This document shows positions 1 to 5,764 of a DNA stretch of 6,151 bases, one piece after another. The stretch comes from an uncultured Clostridia bacterium (GTDB taxonomy: Bacteria; Bacillota; Clostridia; Christensenellales; Borkfalkiaceae). The notes beneath the pieces were generated by a model that was given only the letters and a program-made list of their open reading frames with translations, did no database searches and had not been told where the DNA came from. Each line of letters starts with the position of its first letter. Positions within the stretch are counted from its first letter, which is position 1. The stretch lies in assembly GCA_945834965.1 (NCBI GenBank), contig CAMAHZ010000082.1:1-6151 (forward strand), given 5' to 3'. The translations under genes were made by a program, and so were the position numbers.

Positions 1-1355
1 TTCTTGTAATTCTTCATCATCAACTGCGACTGCAACTGCTTGTCGATTTCCAACGCAACGGATACTACGATGAGAATACCGGTGGTTGAGAATACGCTTA
101 TCAAGTCGATTGAAAGTCCGCAAGCTGAAAGAATAACCGATAAAATTGACGGAATCAACGCAACAATCGTAAGATAGATTGCGCCGAAAAGGGTTATTCT
201 GTTGTTGATTTTCTTTAAATAATCGGCAGTAGGCTTACCGGGGCGGATACCCTGAATAAAGCCGCCGTTCTGCTGAATTGTCTTGGATACGTCTTCAGGA
301 TTAAACTGCATAGACGCATAGAAGAACGAGAACAGGAATATAAGTACGCACATTACTACCATATAGATAAGCTGTCCGTACCAAGCGCCGTTACCTGAGA
401 ACCATTCCGCTACGCCCGTTTCGAAACCGCTACCGGGCCAGAACAAGCTTGCAAGCATTGCAGGAACGGAGATAATCGAGAATGCGAATATCAAGGGCAT
501 AACGCCTGAACCGGATATACGCATAGGGATAACCGACGACTGACCGCCGTACATCCTTCTACCCTTAACCTGCTTTGCGTACTGAACGGGGATTTTTCTT
601 TCGGAAAGGTCGACCGTACAGATTGCAGCAAATTCGAATACCGTTAAAATAACGAAACCAAGCACTTCCCACAATACTGAAGGATTGCCGCTGAATGCCG
701 CGATAAACTTCGATAAGATTGCTTCGCCTGCGGTGGAGAGTATACCGATAAAGATTATTATCGAAATACCGTTGGATATACCGTATTCGGTAATTCTTTC
801 GCCGAGCCACATAACGAGCATTGCGCCTGCCGTGTAGACAACGGTCAAGAATATACCTGCAACCCACTTAGCACCTTCCTGCGAAATACCGGTACCGTTT
901 GAAAGGTAACCGAAGTTTGCAAGATTGATTGCCATTTCGCCGTTGGTATCTCTTAAGCCGAAGCTTATTATGATACCGATTGCCTGAGCAACCGCCAACG
1001 CAATGGTTACGTACCTCGTAATCTGGGCAATCTTACGTCTGCCGCTTTCACCTTCTTTGGAAAGGCGTTCAAGTGCAGGAATACCCACGCTTAAAAGCTG
1101 AACGATAATCGAGGCGTTGATGTAAGGGCTGATACCTAACGCAAACAGCGTTGCGTTGGTAAGCGAGCCGCCCGATATCGCCGACATTATGTTAAGGAAC
1201 GAAACGTCTTTAATCGCTTCGGTGAACGTGTCGGGCGAAATACCGGGTACGGGAATATAGCAGCCGAGACGGAAGATAACGAGCAAAAGAAGTGTGAACC
1301 AAATCTTTTTACGTATTTCCTTGTTCTTAAAACAATTTTTTATTGTTTCAAACAT
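1..1355 (-). CDS. secY: Preprotein translocase subunit SecY, 3' end cut off by the window edge
   Basis: SecY is the pore-forming subunit of the SecYEG channel in the cytoplasmic membrane; it passes unfolded preproteins outward with SecA or inserts nascent membrane proteins from docked ribosomes. I translated 451 uninterrupted codons from ATG at 1355 to the edge. The first membrane segment is near residues 18-38 and ends in PVPG. The conserved block SPYINASIIVQLL followed by EGESGRRKIAQ matches the family at TM2 and the next cytoplasmic loop. GVMPLIFAFS marks TM7, and FIQGIRPGKPT contains Arg371, equivalent to the E. coli Arg357 needed for SecA-driven transport. The end visible here, SQLMMKNYK, is close to the usual C-terminus, so only a few residues are missing. 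A Shine-Dalgarno AGAGAGG lies 5 nt upstream of ATG. It is the last visible gene of the operon, 59 nt after rplO. Confidence 0.98.
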   Translation of the reverse strand, partial: MFETIKNCFKNKEIRKKIWFTLLLLVIFRLGCYIPVPGISPDTFTEAIKDVSFLNIMSAISGGSLTNATLFALGISPYINASIIVQLLSVGIPALERLSKEGESGRRKIAQITRYVTIALAVAQAIGIIISFGLRDTNGEMAINLANFGYLSNGTGISQEGAKWVAGIFLTVVYTAGAMLVMWLGERITEYGISNGISIIIFIGILSTAGEAILSKFIAAFSGNPSVLWEVLGFVILTVFEFAAICTVDLSERKIPVQYAKQVKGRRMYGGQSSVIPMRISGSGVMPLIFAFSIISVPAMLASLFWPGSGFETGVAEWFSGNGAWYGQLIYMVVMCVLIFLFSFFYASMQFNPEDVSKTIQQNGGFIQGIRPGKPTADYLKKINNRITLFGAIYLTIVALIPSILSVILSACGLSIDLISVFSTTGILIVVSVALEIDKQLQSQLMMKNYK

Positions 1356-1414
1356 TTTAACCTCTCTTTAAGCGATTGAACAAATTAGCCAACCGCTATG
1401 ATGCGACGCCTTAA
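1356..1414 (-). other. rplO-secY intergenic spacer
   Basis: This 59-nt gap is longer than most junctions in this operon. Near secY it holds the secY ribosome binding site (1361-1367). Two short stretches, 1365-1374 and 1387-1397, recur with one mismatch in total in the rplF-rplR gap. No promoter or terminator with a clear U-tract is visible. Confidence 0.6.
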
Positions 1415-1427
1415 TTATTCTGCGTCG
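1404..1427 (-). repeat. 6-bp inverted repeat over the rplO stop codon
   Basis: CGACGC (sense, 1427-1422) pairs perfectly with GCGTCG (1409-1404) across a 12-nt A/T-rich loop that contains the rplO stop codon. It could form a small GC-rich hairpin in the mRNA. There is no U-tract after it, so it does not look like an intrinsic terminator. It may be incidental. Confidence 0.35.
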
Positions 1428-1882
1428 GCACCGATAACTTCTGCTTTGCCGCCAGCGCTCTCGATAGCAGCCTTTGCGCTTTCGGAGAACTTTGCAGCCT
1501 TAACGGTAAGGGCAACTTCGATTTTGCCCGTGCCGAGAACCTTAAGACCGCCGTTGTTCTTAACAACCTTGGTAAGGTTGTTTTCTACTACGTAATCGTA
1601 GTCAACTACGGTACCTGCAGGTACGTCTTTAAGCTGAGAGAGATTGATGATAAGGTAAGAAGTTGCCCACTTGTTGTGGAAACCTCTCTTGGGGATTCTT
1701 CTGTGAAGGGGCATCTGACCGCCTTCAAAGCCGGGACGAACGCCGCCGCCCGAACGAGCCCACTGACCTTTGTGACCCTTGCCGGACGTCTTGCCCTTGC
1801 CCGAGCCGATACCTCTACCTAATCTTTTGGTGGAGGTGTTTGCGCCCTCTGCGGGCTGTAATTCATGAATTTTCATTGCCAT
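1415..1882 (-). CDS. rplO: 50S ribosomal protein L15
   Basis: L15 is a late-assembling protein of the large ribosomal subunit that contacts 23S rRNA with a long glycine- and lysine-rich N-terminal extension. At 155 residues it falls in the usual range. That extension is obvious at about residues 20-57: LGRGIGSGKGKTSGKGHKGQ, then RPGFEGGQMPL. The C-terminal globular part with the family signature begins near KVLGTGKIEVALTVKAAKFS (114-133). Two starts compete. ATG at 1882 gives MAMKIHELQP and ATG at 1876 gives the more familiar MKIHELQP. I prefer 1882 because GGAG ends 8 nt before it, against 14 nt for the inner one. The rpmD stop codon lies inside its Shine-Dalgarno sequence, so translation of the two is probably coupled. 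Confidence 0.97.
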   Translation of the reverse strand: MAMKIHELQPAEGANTSTKRLGRGIGSGKGKTSGKGHKGQWARSGGGVRPGFEGGQMPLHRRIPKRGFHNKWATSYLIINLSQLKDVPAGTVVDYDYVVENNLTKVVKNNGGLKVLGTGKIEVALTVKAAKFSESAKAAIESAGGKAEVIGADAE

Positions 1883-1890
1883 AACTACTT

Positions 1891-1897
1891 CTCCTTA
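1891..1897 (-). promoter_or_regulatory. Shine-Dalgarno of rplO merged with the rpmD stop codon
   Basis: Sense TAAGGAG occupies 1897-1891. Its first three bases are the TAA stop of rpmD and the rest is the ribosome binding site of rplO, 8 nt before ATG at 1882. This spacing decides between the two possible rplO starts in favour of the upstream one. Confidence 0.7.
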
Positions 1898-2068
1898 AAC
1901 TTCCTCTACCTTGAGAAGGTACTTAACTTTTTCAATCTGACCGAGATTTGCAGGGGTGCTTTCCAAGGTCTTGCTCTGACGGATTTTCTTTAAACCGAGC
2001 GCTGCAACGGTTGCTTTTACGCTTGCGTTTTCGTTTGATACGCTCTTAACTAACGTGATTTTAACCAT
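1895..2068 (-). CDS. rpmD: 50S ribosomal protein L30
   Basis: L30 is a small protein of the large ribosomal subunit. It is kept in Bacillota and many Proteobacteria but lost in some other lineages. The frame codes for 57 residues, MVKITLVKSVSNENASVKAT at the start and KVKYLLKVEEV at the end, close to the usual 58-60. The core GLKKIRQSKTLESTPANLGQ (residues 25-44) is the typical L30 stretch, where many relatives have GL-x-K-x-x-x-(S/T)-V-x-x-x-DTP-x-x-x-G. The start ATG at 2068 is preceded by GGAGG (2079-2075) with a 6-nt spacer. It sits 13 nt after the rpsE stop, and its own stop is part of the rplO ribosome binding site. It occupies the standard position between rpsE and rplO. Confidence 0.96.
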   Translation of the reverse strand: MVKITLVKSVSNENASVKATVAALGLKKIRQSKTLESTPANLGQIEKVKYLLKVEEV

Positions 2069-2081
2069 TGTATACCTCCGC

Positions 2082-2621
2082 TTAGCCTAAAATTTCCTCA
2101 ACCGTCTTACCGCGAACTGCTGCAATTTCTTCTGCAGACTTAAGCTCTACTAAGCCGGCGATAGCTGCCTTAACGACGTTGATGGGGTTGTTGGTACCGT
2201 GAGATTTGGTACGGATATCCTTAACGCCTGCAGCTTCCATAACCGCACGAACGGGGCCGCCAGCGATAACGCCGGTACCTTCTGATGCGGGCATCATTAA
2301 AACTGAACCCCTGCCGTATACGCCCAAAACGCCGTGGGGAATTGAAGTACCCTTAAGGCTGATTTTGTTGAGATTCTTCTTTGCCTGTGCAGTTGCCTTT
2401 TCGATTGCTTCGGGAACTTCCTTGGACTTGCCCATTCCGTAACCGACTGAACCGTTGCCGTCACCAACTACTACGAGTGCGGCGAAACGCATGTTTCTAC
2501 CACCCTTAACGGTCTTGGTAACCCTGTTTACCTGTATAAGCTTTTTGATAAATCCGTCGTCTTCTTCCCTTTTGCGGGGTCTGTCGCCTCTGCGGGCGGT
2601 TCTTTCTTTCTTTTCTTCCAT
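2082..2621 (-). CDS. rpsE: 30S ribosomal protein S5
   Basis: S5 belongs to the small ribosomal subunit. With S4 it lines the mRNA entry site and influences decoding accuracy; spectinomycin-resistance changes map to its N-terminal loop. The 179-residue product shows the double-stranded-RNA-binding S5 domain from about residue 23 (FIKKLIQVNRVTKTVKGGRN), with the family signature at 41-76 (GRNMRFAALVVVGDGNGSVG and onward to EKA). The C-terminal domain follows, including GTGVIAGGPVRAVMEAAGV (115-133). The first 22 residues are a highly charged Arg/Lys/Glu extension (MEEKKERTARRGDRPRKREE...), variable across the family. ATG at 2621 has AAGGAGT 6 nt upstream. The first three bases of that TAAGGAG site are the rplR stop, implying coupling with rplR. 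Confidence 0.98.
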   Translation of the reverse strand: MEEKKERTARRGDRPRKREEDDGFIKKLIQVNRVTKTVKGGRNMRFAALVVVGDGNGSVGYGMGKSKEVPEAIEKATAQAKKNLNKISLKGTSIPHGVLGVYGRGSVLMMPASEGTGVIAGGPVRAVMEAAGVKDIRTKSHGTNNPINVVKAAIAGLVELKSAEEIAAVRGKTVEEILG

Positions 2622-2632
2622 GGTCTTACTCC

Positions 2633-3001
2633 TTAGAATTTAAGTCCTCCATCTCTTGCGCCGTCGGCAAGTGCCTGAACCCTGCCGGTGTAGAGATAGC
2701 CGCCTCTGTCGAATACGACAGCGCTGATGCCCTTGCTTAAAGCACGCTCTGCAACGATTTTACCAACTGCCTTAGCTGCATCCGTCTTGGTCATATCCTT
2801 GATTTCAGCCTGTACTGACTTTTCCATAGTGGAAGCAGCACATAAGGTTACGCCCTTAACGTCGTCAATAACCTGTGCGTAGATGTGGTTAAGGCTGCGA
2901 TATACGCTGAGCCTGGGCATTTCTGCCGTACCGGAAATCTTCTTTCTTACTCTGGTGTGACGACGAAGTCTTTCTTCGTTTTTGTCAATTTTCTTAATCA
3001 T
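2633..3001 (-). CDS. rplR: 50S ribosomal protein L18
   Basis: L18 binds 5S rRNA and, with L5, anchors it in the central protuberance of the large subunit. The 122 residues match the usual bacterial length. The basic N-terminus (MIKKIDKNEERLRRHTRVRK) is followed by the core (PRLSVYRSLNHIYAQVIDD, residues 29-47). The C-terminal hallmark is FDRGGYLYTGRVQALADGAR then DGGLKF (97-122). ATG at 3001 has GGAG (3010-3007) 5 nt upstream. Its stop overlaps the rpsE ribosome binding site. Unlike its neighbours, it is separated from the preceding rplF by 130 nt that fold into apparent helices reaching its Shine-Dalgarno sequence. L18 synthesis, and possibly the distal genes, may therefore be regulated separately; this is an inference. 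Confidence 0.98.
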   Translation of the reverse strand: MIKKIDKNEERLRRHTRVRKKISGTAEMPRLSVYRSLNHIYAQVIDDVKGVTLCAASTMEKSVQAEIKDMTKTDAAKAVGKIVAERALSKGISAVVFDRGGYLYTGRVQALADGARDGGLKF

Positions 3002-3007
3002 AATATC

Positions 3008-3019
3008 TCCTTATTAGGA
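3008..3019 (-). promoter_or_regulatory. Small hairpin covering the rplR Shine-Dalgarno
   Basis: In the mRNA UCCU (3019-3016) can pair with AGGA (3011-3008) over an AAUA loop, burying the core of the AAGGAGA site 5 nt before the rplR start. The stem is only 4 bp and so weak on its own, but it directly abuts another hairpin at 3020-3039. Confidence 0.35.
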
Positions 3020-3116
3020 CAACCCTTCGGAAACGGTTGCGCTTAAAGGGGCAATATATGCCAGCCAACCACTCAGGCGGCTATCTGCACGGATTGATGC
3101 AGACTTTCTTTAAGCG
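3008..3116 (-). ncRNA. Candidate structured mRNA element upstream of rplR
   Basis: The rplF-rplR gap folds by eye into consecutive helices. P1 is a perfect 9-bp stem, CGCTTAAAG (sense 3116-3108) with CTTTAAGCG (3048-3040). It encloses three hairpins. P4 is 6 bp (3084-3089/3098-3103, 8-nt loop). P3 is AGCC/GGCT plus CC/GG with a small internal loop (3063-3082). P2 is GGCA/TGCC (3050-3062). Between P1 and rplR lies P5 (CAACC/GGTTG, 3020-3039), directly next to P1. A 4-bp stem over the Shine-Dalgarno (3008-3019) directly follows P5. Linkers between helices are 0-5 nt. I do not recognise it as a known family. A leader controlling L18 is the natural guess, but a decayed mobile repeat is also possible. 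Confidence 0.5.
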
Positions 3117-3131
3117 GCCTTATATCCGAAA

Positions 3132-3680
3132 TTACTTCTTGCCCTTGCCTCCCGTTTTACCTTCTTTACGTTCGATAACTTCGTCGCTGTATGCGATGCC
3201 GTATCCATGGTAGGGTTCGGGTACCCTTACGATTCTGATGTTTGCTGCGGTCTGTCCAACCAAGGTCTTATCGATACCTGCAACGACGATTTCGTTGGGG
3301 TTAGGGCAGGTGATGGTTACGCCTTCGGGTTCGGTGAACTCTACGGGGTGAGAGAAGCCTACGTTCATAACGAGCTTCTTGCCCTGCTTTGCAACCTTCC
3401 AACCTACGCCGTTTACCTTTAAGGTCTTGGAAAAGCCTTCGGATACACCCTTAACCATATTGTGGAGAAGTGCGCGGTATAAGCCGTGCTTTGCGTCGAG
3501 CTCTGCAAGGTCTGCACCCTTGACTACGTTAGCTACGTTGCCTTCTACCTGGATAAGAATGTTGCCTTCGATTTTCTGGGTAAGCGTGCCTTTTGCGCCT
3601 TTAACGGTTACAACGCCGTCTGCAAAGGACACGGTTACGCCTGCGGGGATAACTACGGGTTCCTTACCGATTCTTGACAT
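3132..3680 (-). CDS. rplF: 50S ribosomal protein L6
   Basis: L6 is a large-subunit protein located near the sarcin-ricin loop and the factor-binding region. The 182 residues fit the family (about 177-184). Two similar L6 domains are seen. The first begins MSRIGKEPVVIPAGVTVSFA and includes VKGAKGTLTQ. The second includes KVNGVGWKVAKQGKKLVMNV (88-107) and GFSHPVEF. The C-terminal region GQTAANIRIVRVPEPY is typical, but the usual PYKGKGIRY signature reads PYHGYGIAY (159-167), with two lysines and an arginine replaced. I checked this in the DNA. A lysine/glycine-rich tail ends the protein. ATG at 3680 has AAGGAGGT 7-8 nt upstream, merged with the rpsH stop codon. Downstream comes the 130-nt structured gap before rplR. 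Confidence 0.98.
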   Translation of the reverse strand: MSRIGKEPVVIPAGVTVSFADGVVTVKGAKGTLTQKIEGNILIQVEGNVANVVKGADLAELDAKHGLYRALLHNMVKGVSEGFSKTLKVNGVGWKVAKQGKKLVMNVGFSHPVEFTEPEGVTITCPNPNEIVVAGIDKTLVGQTAANIRIVRVPEPYHGYGIAYSDEVIERKEGKTGGKGKK

Positions 3681-3693
3681 ATAAAGTACCTCC

Positions 3694-4086
3694 TTACCAG
3701 ATGTAGCAGAGCACTTCGCCGCCTACGTTGGCAGCCTTTGCCTGCTTATCCGTCATGACGCCCTTGTTGGTCGAGATGATGGCGATACCGAGTCCGTCCA
3801 TAACCTTGGGCATATTTTCAACGTCTGCATAAACCCTTAAACCGGGCTTGGAAACTCTCTGCAATGCGTTGATGACCGACTTATTTTTGCCTGCGTACTT
3901 AAGCGTTACGACAAGCTTGCCGGAATAACCGTCTTCTACAAGCTTAACGCCTTCTACGTAACCTTCTTTTAACATGATGTCGGCAATTGCCTTTTTCATG
4001 TTGGAGGAAGGAATTTCAACCGTTTCTTTATTTACTGCCAACGCGTTTCTGATTCGCGTGAGCATATCTGCGATAGGATCTGTCAT
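3694..4086 (-). CDS. rpsH: 30S ribosomal protein S8
   Basis: S8 is a primary 16S rRNA-binding protein of the central domain. In E. coli it is also the translational repressor of the spc operon, acting on an mRNA site at rplE that mimics its rRNA target. The 130-residue product begins MTDPIADMLTRIRNALAVNK, a canonical start, and contains the family signature at about 100-117 (GIAIISTNKGVMTDKQAK). It ends GGEVLCYIW as in most S8 proteins. ATG at 4086 is preceded by GGAGG (4101-4097) with about 10 nt spacing. The gap to rpsN is 22 nt, and its stop is part of the rplF ribosome binding site. Whether S8 represses this operon in this organism cannot be told from the window. Confidence 0.98.
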   Translation of the reverse strand: MTDPIADMLTRIRNALAVNKETVEIPSSNMKKAIADIMLKEGYVEGVKLVEDGYSGKLVVTLKYAGKNKSVINALQRVSKPGLRVYADVENMPKVMDGLGIAIISTNKGVMTDKQAKAANVGGEVLCYIW

Positions 4087-4108
4087 TATTATCTTTCCTC
4101 CTTTTTAA

Positions 4109-4294
4109 TTACCAGCTTGACTTCTTAACGCCGGGGATTTCACCCTTGTAAGCAAGTTCACGGAAACAGATACGGCATACGCCGTATTTGCGAAGAACCG
4201 CGTGGGGTCTGCCGCAAATAGAGCACCTTGTGTATGCTCTCGTTGAATATTTAGCAGGCTTCTGCTGCTTGTTTATCATTGACTTCTTTGCCAT
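4109..4294 (-). CDS. rpsN: 30S ribosomal protein S14, zinc-binding type Z
   Basis: S14 assembles into the head of the small subunit. This is the short, zinc-binding form of 61 residues, the same length as the housekeeping B. subtilis protein, as opposed to the roughly 100-residue zinc-free form. The ligands are Cys24 and Cys27 (CSIC) and Cys40 and Cys43 (CRIC), separated by GRPHAVLRKYGV. The C-terminus FRELAYKGEIPGVKKSSW is nearly invariant in this type. ATG at 4294 follows an AAGGAG site that includes the rplE stop codon. The zinc form is one of the better indications of a Gram-positive host. No zinc-free paralogue is visible here. If one exists elsewhere under zinc control, it would act as a substitute during zinc limitation. 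Confidence 0.98.
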   Translation of the reverse strand: MAKKSMINKQQKPAKYSTRAYTRCSICGRPHAVLRKYGVCRICFRELAYKGEIPGVKKSSW

Positions 4295-4306
4295 AACTCT
4301 TTCTCC

Positions 4307-4864
4307 TTACTTCTTGAAGGGCATACCGAGTGCCCTTAAAAGCTCTCTTGCTTCTTCGTCGGTCTTAGCCGTCGTAACTATGCACACGTCCATACCCCTG
4401 ATTTTTTCAACCTGGTCGTACTGGATTTCGGGGAACATAAGCTGTTCCTTTAAACCCATGCAGTAGTTGCCCTTGCCGTCAAAGCTGTCGGTGGGAACAC
4501 CGCGGAAGTCGCGCACGCGGGGAAGGGCAATAGAGATGAATTTATCAAAGAATTCGTACATTCTGTTGCCGCGAAGAGTAACTTTGATACCTACGCTCAT
4601 ACCTTCTCTGACTTTGAAGTTTGCAACCGACTTCTTAGCCTTGGTGAGAATAGGCTGCTGACCGGTAATCTGCTTGATTTCGTTTACTGCAGCCTGAATG
4701 GATTTTGCGTTATCCTTAATGTCGCCTAAGCCGGAAGAAATAACAATCTTTACGAGCTTAGGAACTTCCATGGGGTTCTTATAACCGAATTTCTTGGTAA
4801 GTGCGGGCACTACTTCTTCGGCGTACTGCTGAGCTATTCTGTTTGTATATTCCGTATTAGCCAT
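4307..4864 (-). CDS. rplE: 50S ribosomal protein L5
   Basis: L5 binds 5S rRNA together with L18 and forms part of the central protuberance, contacting the P-site tRNA. The 185 residues are near the family norm of about 180. The L5 signature lies at about residues 63-79 (IKQITGQQPILTKAKKS). It is followed by FKVREGMSVGIKVTLRGNRM and FISIALPRVRDFRGV, both highly conserved. The C-terminus (GMDVCIVTTAKTDEEARELL then GMPFKK) is typical. The segment KIVISSGLGD (39-48) differs mildly from the common KVVINMGVGE. ATG at 4864 has AAGGAGG 6 nt upstream, and the TAA of rplX is the start of that motif. Its own stop overlaps the rpsN ribosome binding site in the same way. Confidence 0.98.
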   Translation of the reverse strand: MANTEYTNRIAQQYAEEVVPALTKKFGYKNPMEVPKLVKIVISSGLGDIKDNAKSIQAAVNEIKQITGQQPILTKAKKSVANFKVREGMSVGIKVTLRGNRMYEFFDKFISIALPRVRDFRGVPTDSFDGKGNYCMGLKEQLMFPEIQYDQVEKIRGMDVCIVTTAKTDEEARELLRALGMPFKK

Positions 4865-4875
4865 GTTGCGCCTCC

Positions 4876-5301
4876 TTATTCACCCTTATTCTCTTCTGCA
4901 GCAGCGGTCTCTGCCTTAGCAGCGCGCTTTCTTACACGCTTCTTAGGAGCTTCCTTAGGCTGCTGAGCCTTGCTTGCCTTACCTGCATACGCCTTATCTA
5001 ATACGGCGCCGCATTTAGCGCAAACCCTTACCTTCTTGCCGTCTACTACGGAGTGCTTAACTCTTACACCCTTGCCGCAAGCTTCGCATACTACCATTAC
5101 GTTAGAAACGTCAATGGGCTGTTCCTTGTCGACAAGCTGAGAAGTTTCGTTTGCCCTTCTTGCTTTCTGTGCTTTCTTGTGGACGTTTACGCCCTCTACC
5201 GTCACCGTTCCGTTCTTGGGAGAAGTGGCAATAACCTTGCCCTGCTTGCCCGCATCCTTACCGGTGATAACTACAACGTTATCATTCAATTTTACGTTCA
5301 T
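4876..5301 (-). CDS. rplX: 50S ribosomal protein L24 with zinc ribbon and charged C-terminal tail
   Basis: L24 is an assembly-initiating protein that binds the 5' part of 23S rRNA near the exit of the peptide tunnel. A KOW fold is visible at about residues 4-40 (LNDNVVVITGKDAGKQGKVI), followed by NVHKKAQKARR. The second half has a four-cysteine zinc ribbon, Cys72/Cys75 (CEAC) and Cys94/Cys97 (CAKC), as in many Gram-positive L24 proteins. The product has 141 residues, against roughly 100-110 usually. The excess is a tail from about residue 105 rich in Lys, Arg, Ala and finally Glu, probably disordered. ATG at 5301 has AAGGAGAG 7 nt upstream, just after the rplN stop. Its own stop starts the rplE ribosome binding site, so there is no frameshift at the tail. 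Confidence 0.97.
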   Translation of the reverse strand: MNVKLNDNVVVITGKDAGKQGKVIATSPKNGTVTVEGVNVHKKAQKARRANETSQLVDKEQPIDVSNVMVVCEACGKGVRVKHSVVDGKKVRVCAKCGAVLDKAYAGKASKAQQPKEAPKKRVRKRAAKAETAAAEENKGE

Positions 5302-5317
5302 TGCAATCTCTCCTTAA

Positions 5318-5686
5318 TTAAAGAACTTCAGGTGCGAGAGAGATTATCTTCATATAGTTCTTCTCTCTCAACTCTCTTGCTATCGGTCCAAAAATACGGG
5401 TGCCGCGGGGTTCCTGATTTGAACCGATAAGCACTGCCGCATTGTCGTCGAAACGGATATAGGTGCCGTCGTTGCGCCTGATACCCTGCTTTGTTCTTGC
5501 TATAACGGCCTTTACCACTTCGCCCTTTTTAACTGCGCCGCCGGGGGTAGCAGTCTTTACCGAGCATATGATAACGTCGCCGATGTTGCCCGTCTTGCGG
5601 AAAGAACCGCCGAGCACCTTTATACACATAAGCTCTTTAGCGCCGCTGTTGTCTGCAGCCTTGAGCCTGGTTTGAGGTTGTATCAT
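5318..5686 (-). CDS. rplN: 50S ribosomal protein L14
   Basis: L14 lies at the interface of the ribosomal subunits and contacts 16S rRNA across bridges; it is also the docking site of the silencing factor RsfS. The 122 residues equal the standard bacterial length. MIQPQTRLKAADNSGAKELM is the usual start, and the L14 signature covers about residues 60-88 (KAVIARTKQGIRRNDGTYIR plus FDDNAAVLI). The product ends SLAPEVL as in its relatives. ATG at 5686 has AAGGAAAGG (5703-5695) 8 nt upstream. It is the first gene of the spc operon in E. coli. Here too it follows a long gap (382 nt) after rpsQ, so it may have its own promoter. rplX follows 16 nt downstream. Confidence 0.98.
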   Translation of the reverse strand: MIQPQTRLKAADNSGAKELMCIKVLGGSFRKTGNIGDVIICSVKTATPGGAVKKGEVVKAVIARTKQGIRRNDGTYIRFDDNAAVLIGSNQEPRGTRIFGPIARELREKNYMKIISLAPEVL

Positions 5687-5715
5687 ATAAATTACCTTTC
5701 CTTGAAATTTTATTA

Positions 5716-5745
5716 ATTTTAATTTATGTTAAACTTACAACTCAA
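5716..5745 (-). promoter_or_regulatory. Weak promoter-like sequence before rplN
   Basis: Sense TTGAGT (5745-5740) and TAAAAT (5721-5716) are 18 nt apart and match the -35 and -10 consensus of the housekeeping sigma factor at 4/6 and 5/6 positions. A start near 5709 would leave a 5' leader of about 22 nt with the rplN ribosome binding site. The region is A/T-rich, so chance matches are likely. A second, poorer candidate is TTGGGG (5841-5836) with TATACG (5817-5812). A transcript from it would begin with the foldable element 5765-5807. Confidence 0.3.
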
Positions 5746-5764
5746 TATAGTTAGACGTTCAGAG

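Noticed and set aside
565..867. A 100-codon minus-strand frame within secY
   Set aside because: It is in a different frame from the continuous SecY reading, which I translated without interruption through this interval.
1415..1876. rplO starting at the inner ATG (MKIHELQP)
   Set aside because: Family resemblance favours it slightly, but the Shine-Dalgarno is 14 nt away, against 8 nt for the ATG at 1882. The difference is two residues only.
3040..3116. A 77-nt cloverleaf that could be taken for a tRNA gene
   Set aside because: The closing stem is 9 bp, there is no TTCGA-type T-loop on either strand, no plausible anticodon loop of 7 nt and no conserved D-arm residues.
1398..5675. Plus-strand open frames opposite the ribosomal genes
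   Set aside because: All lie antisense to strongly conserved ribosomal proteins, lack ribosome binding sites and resemble no family. They are a by-product of the codon use of the real genes.
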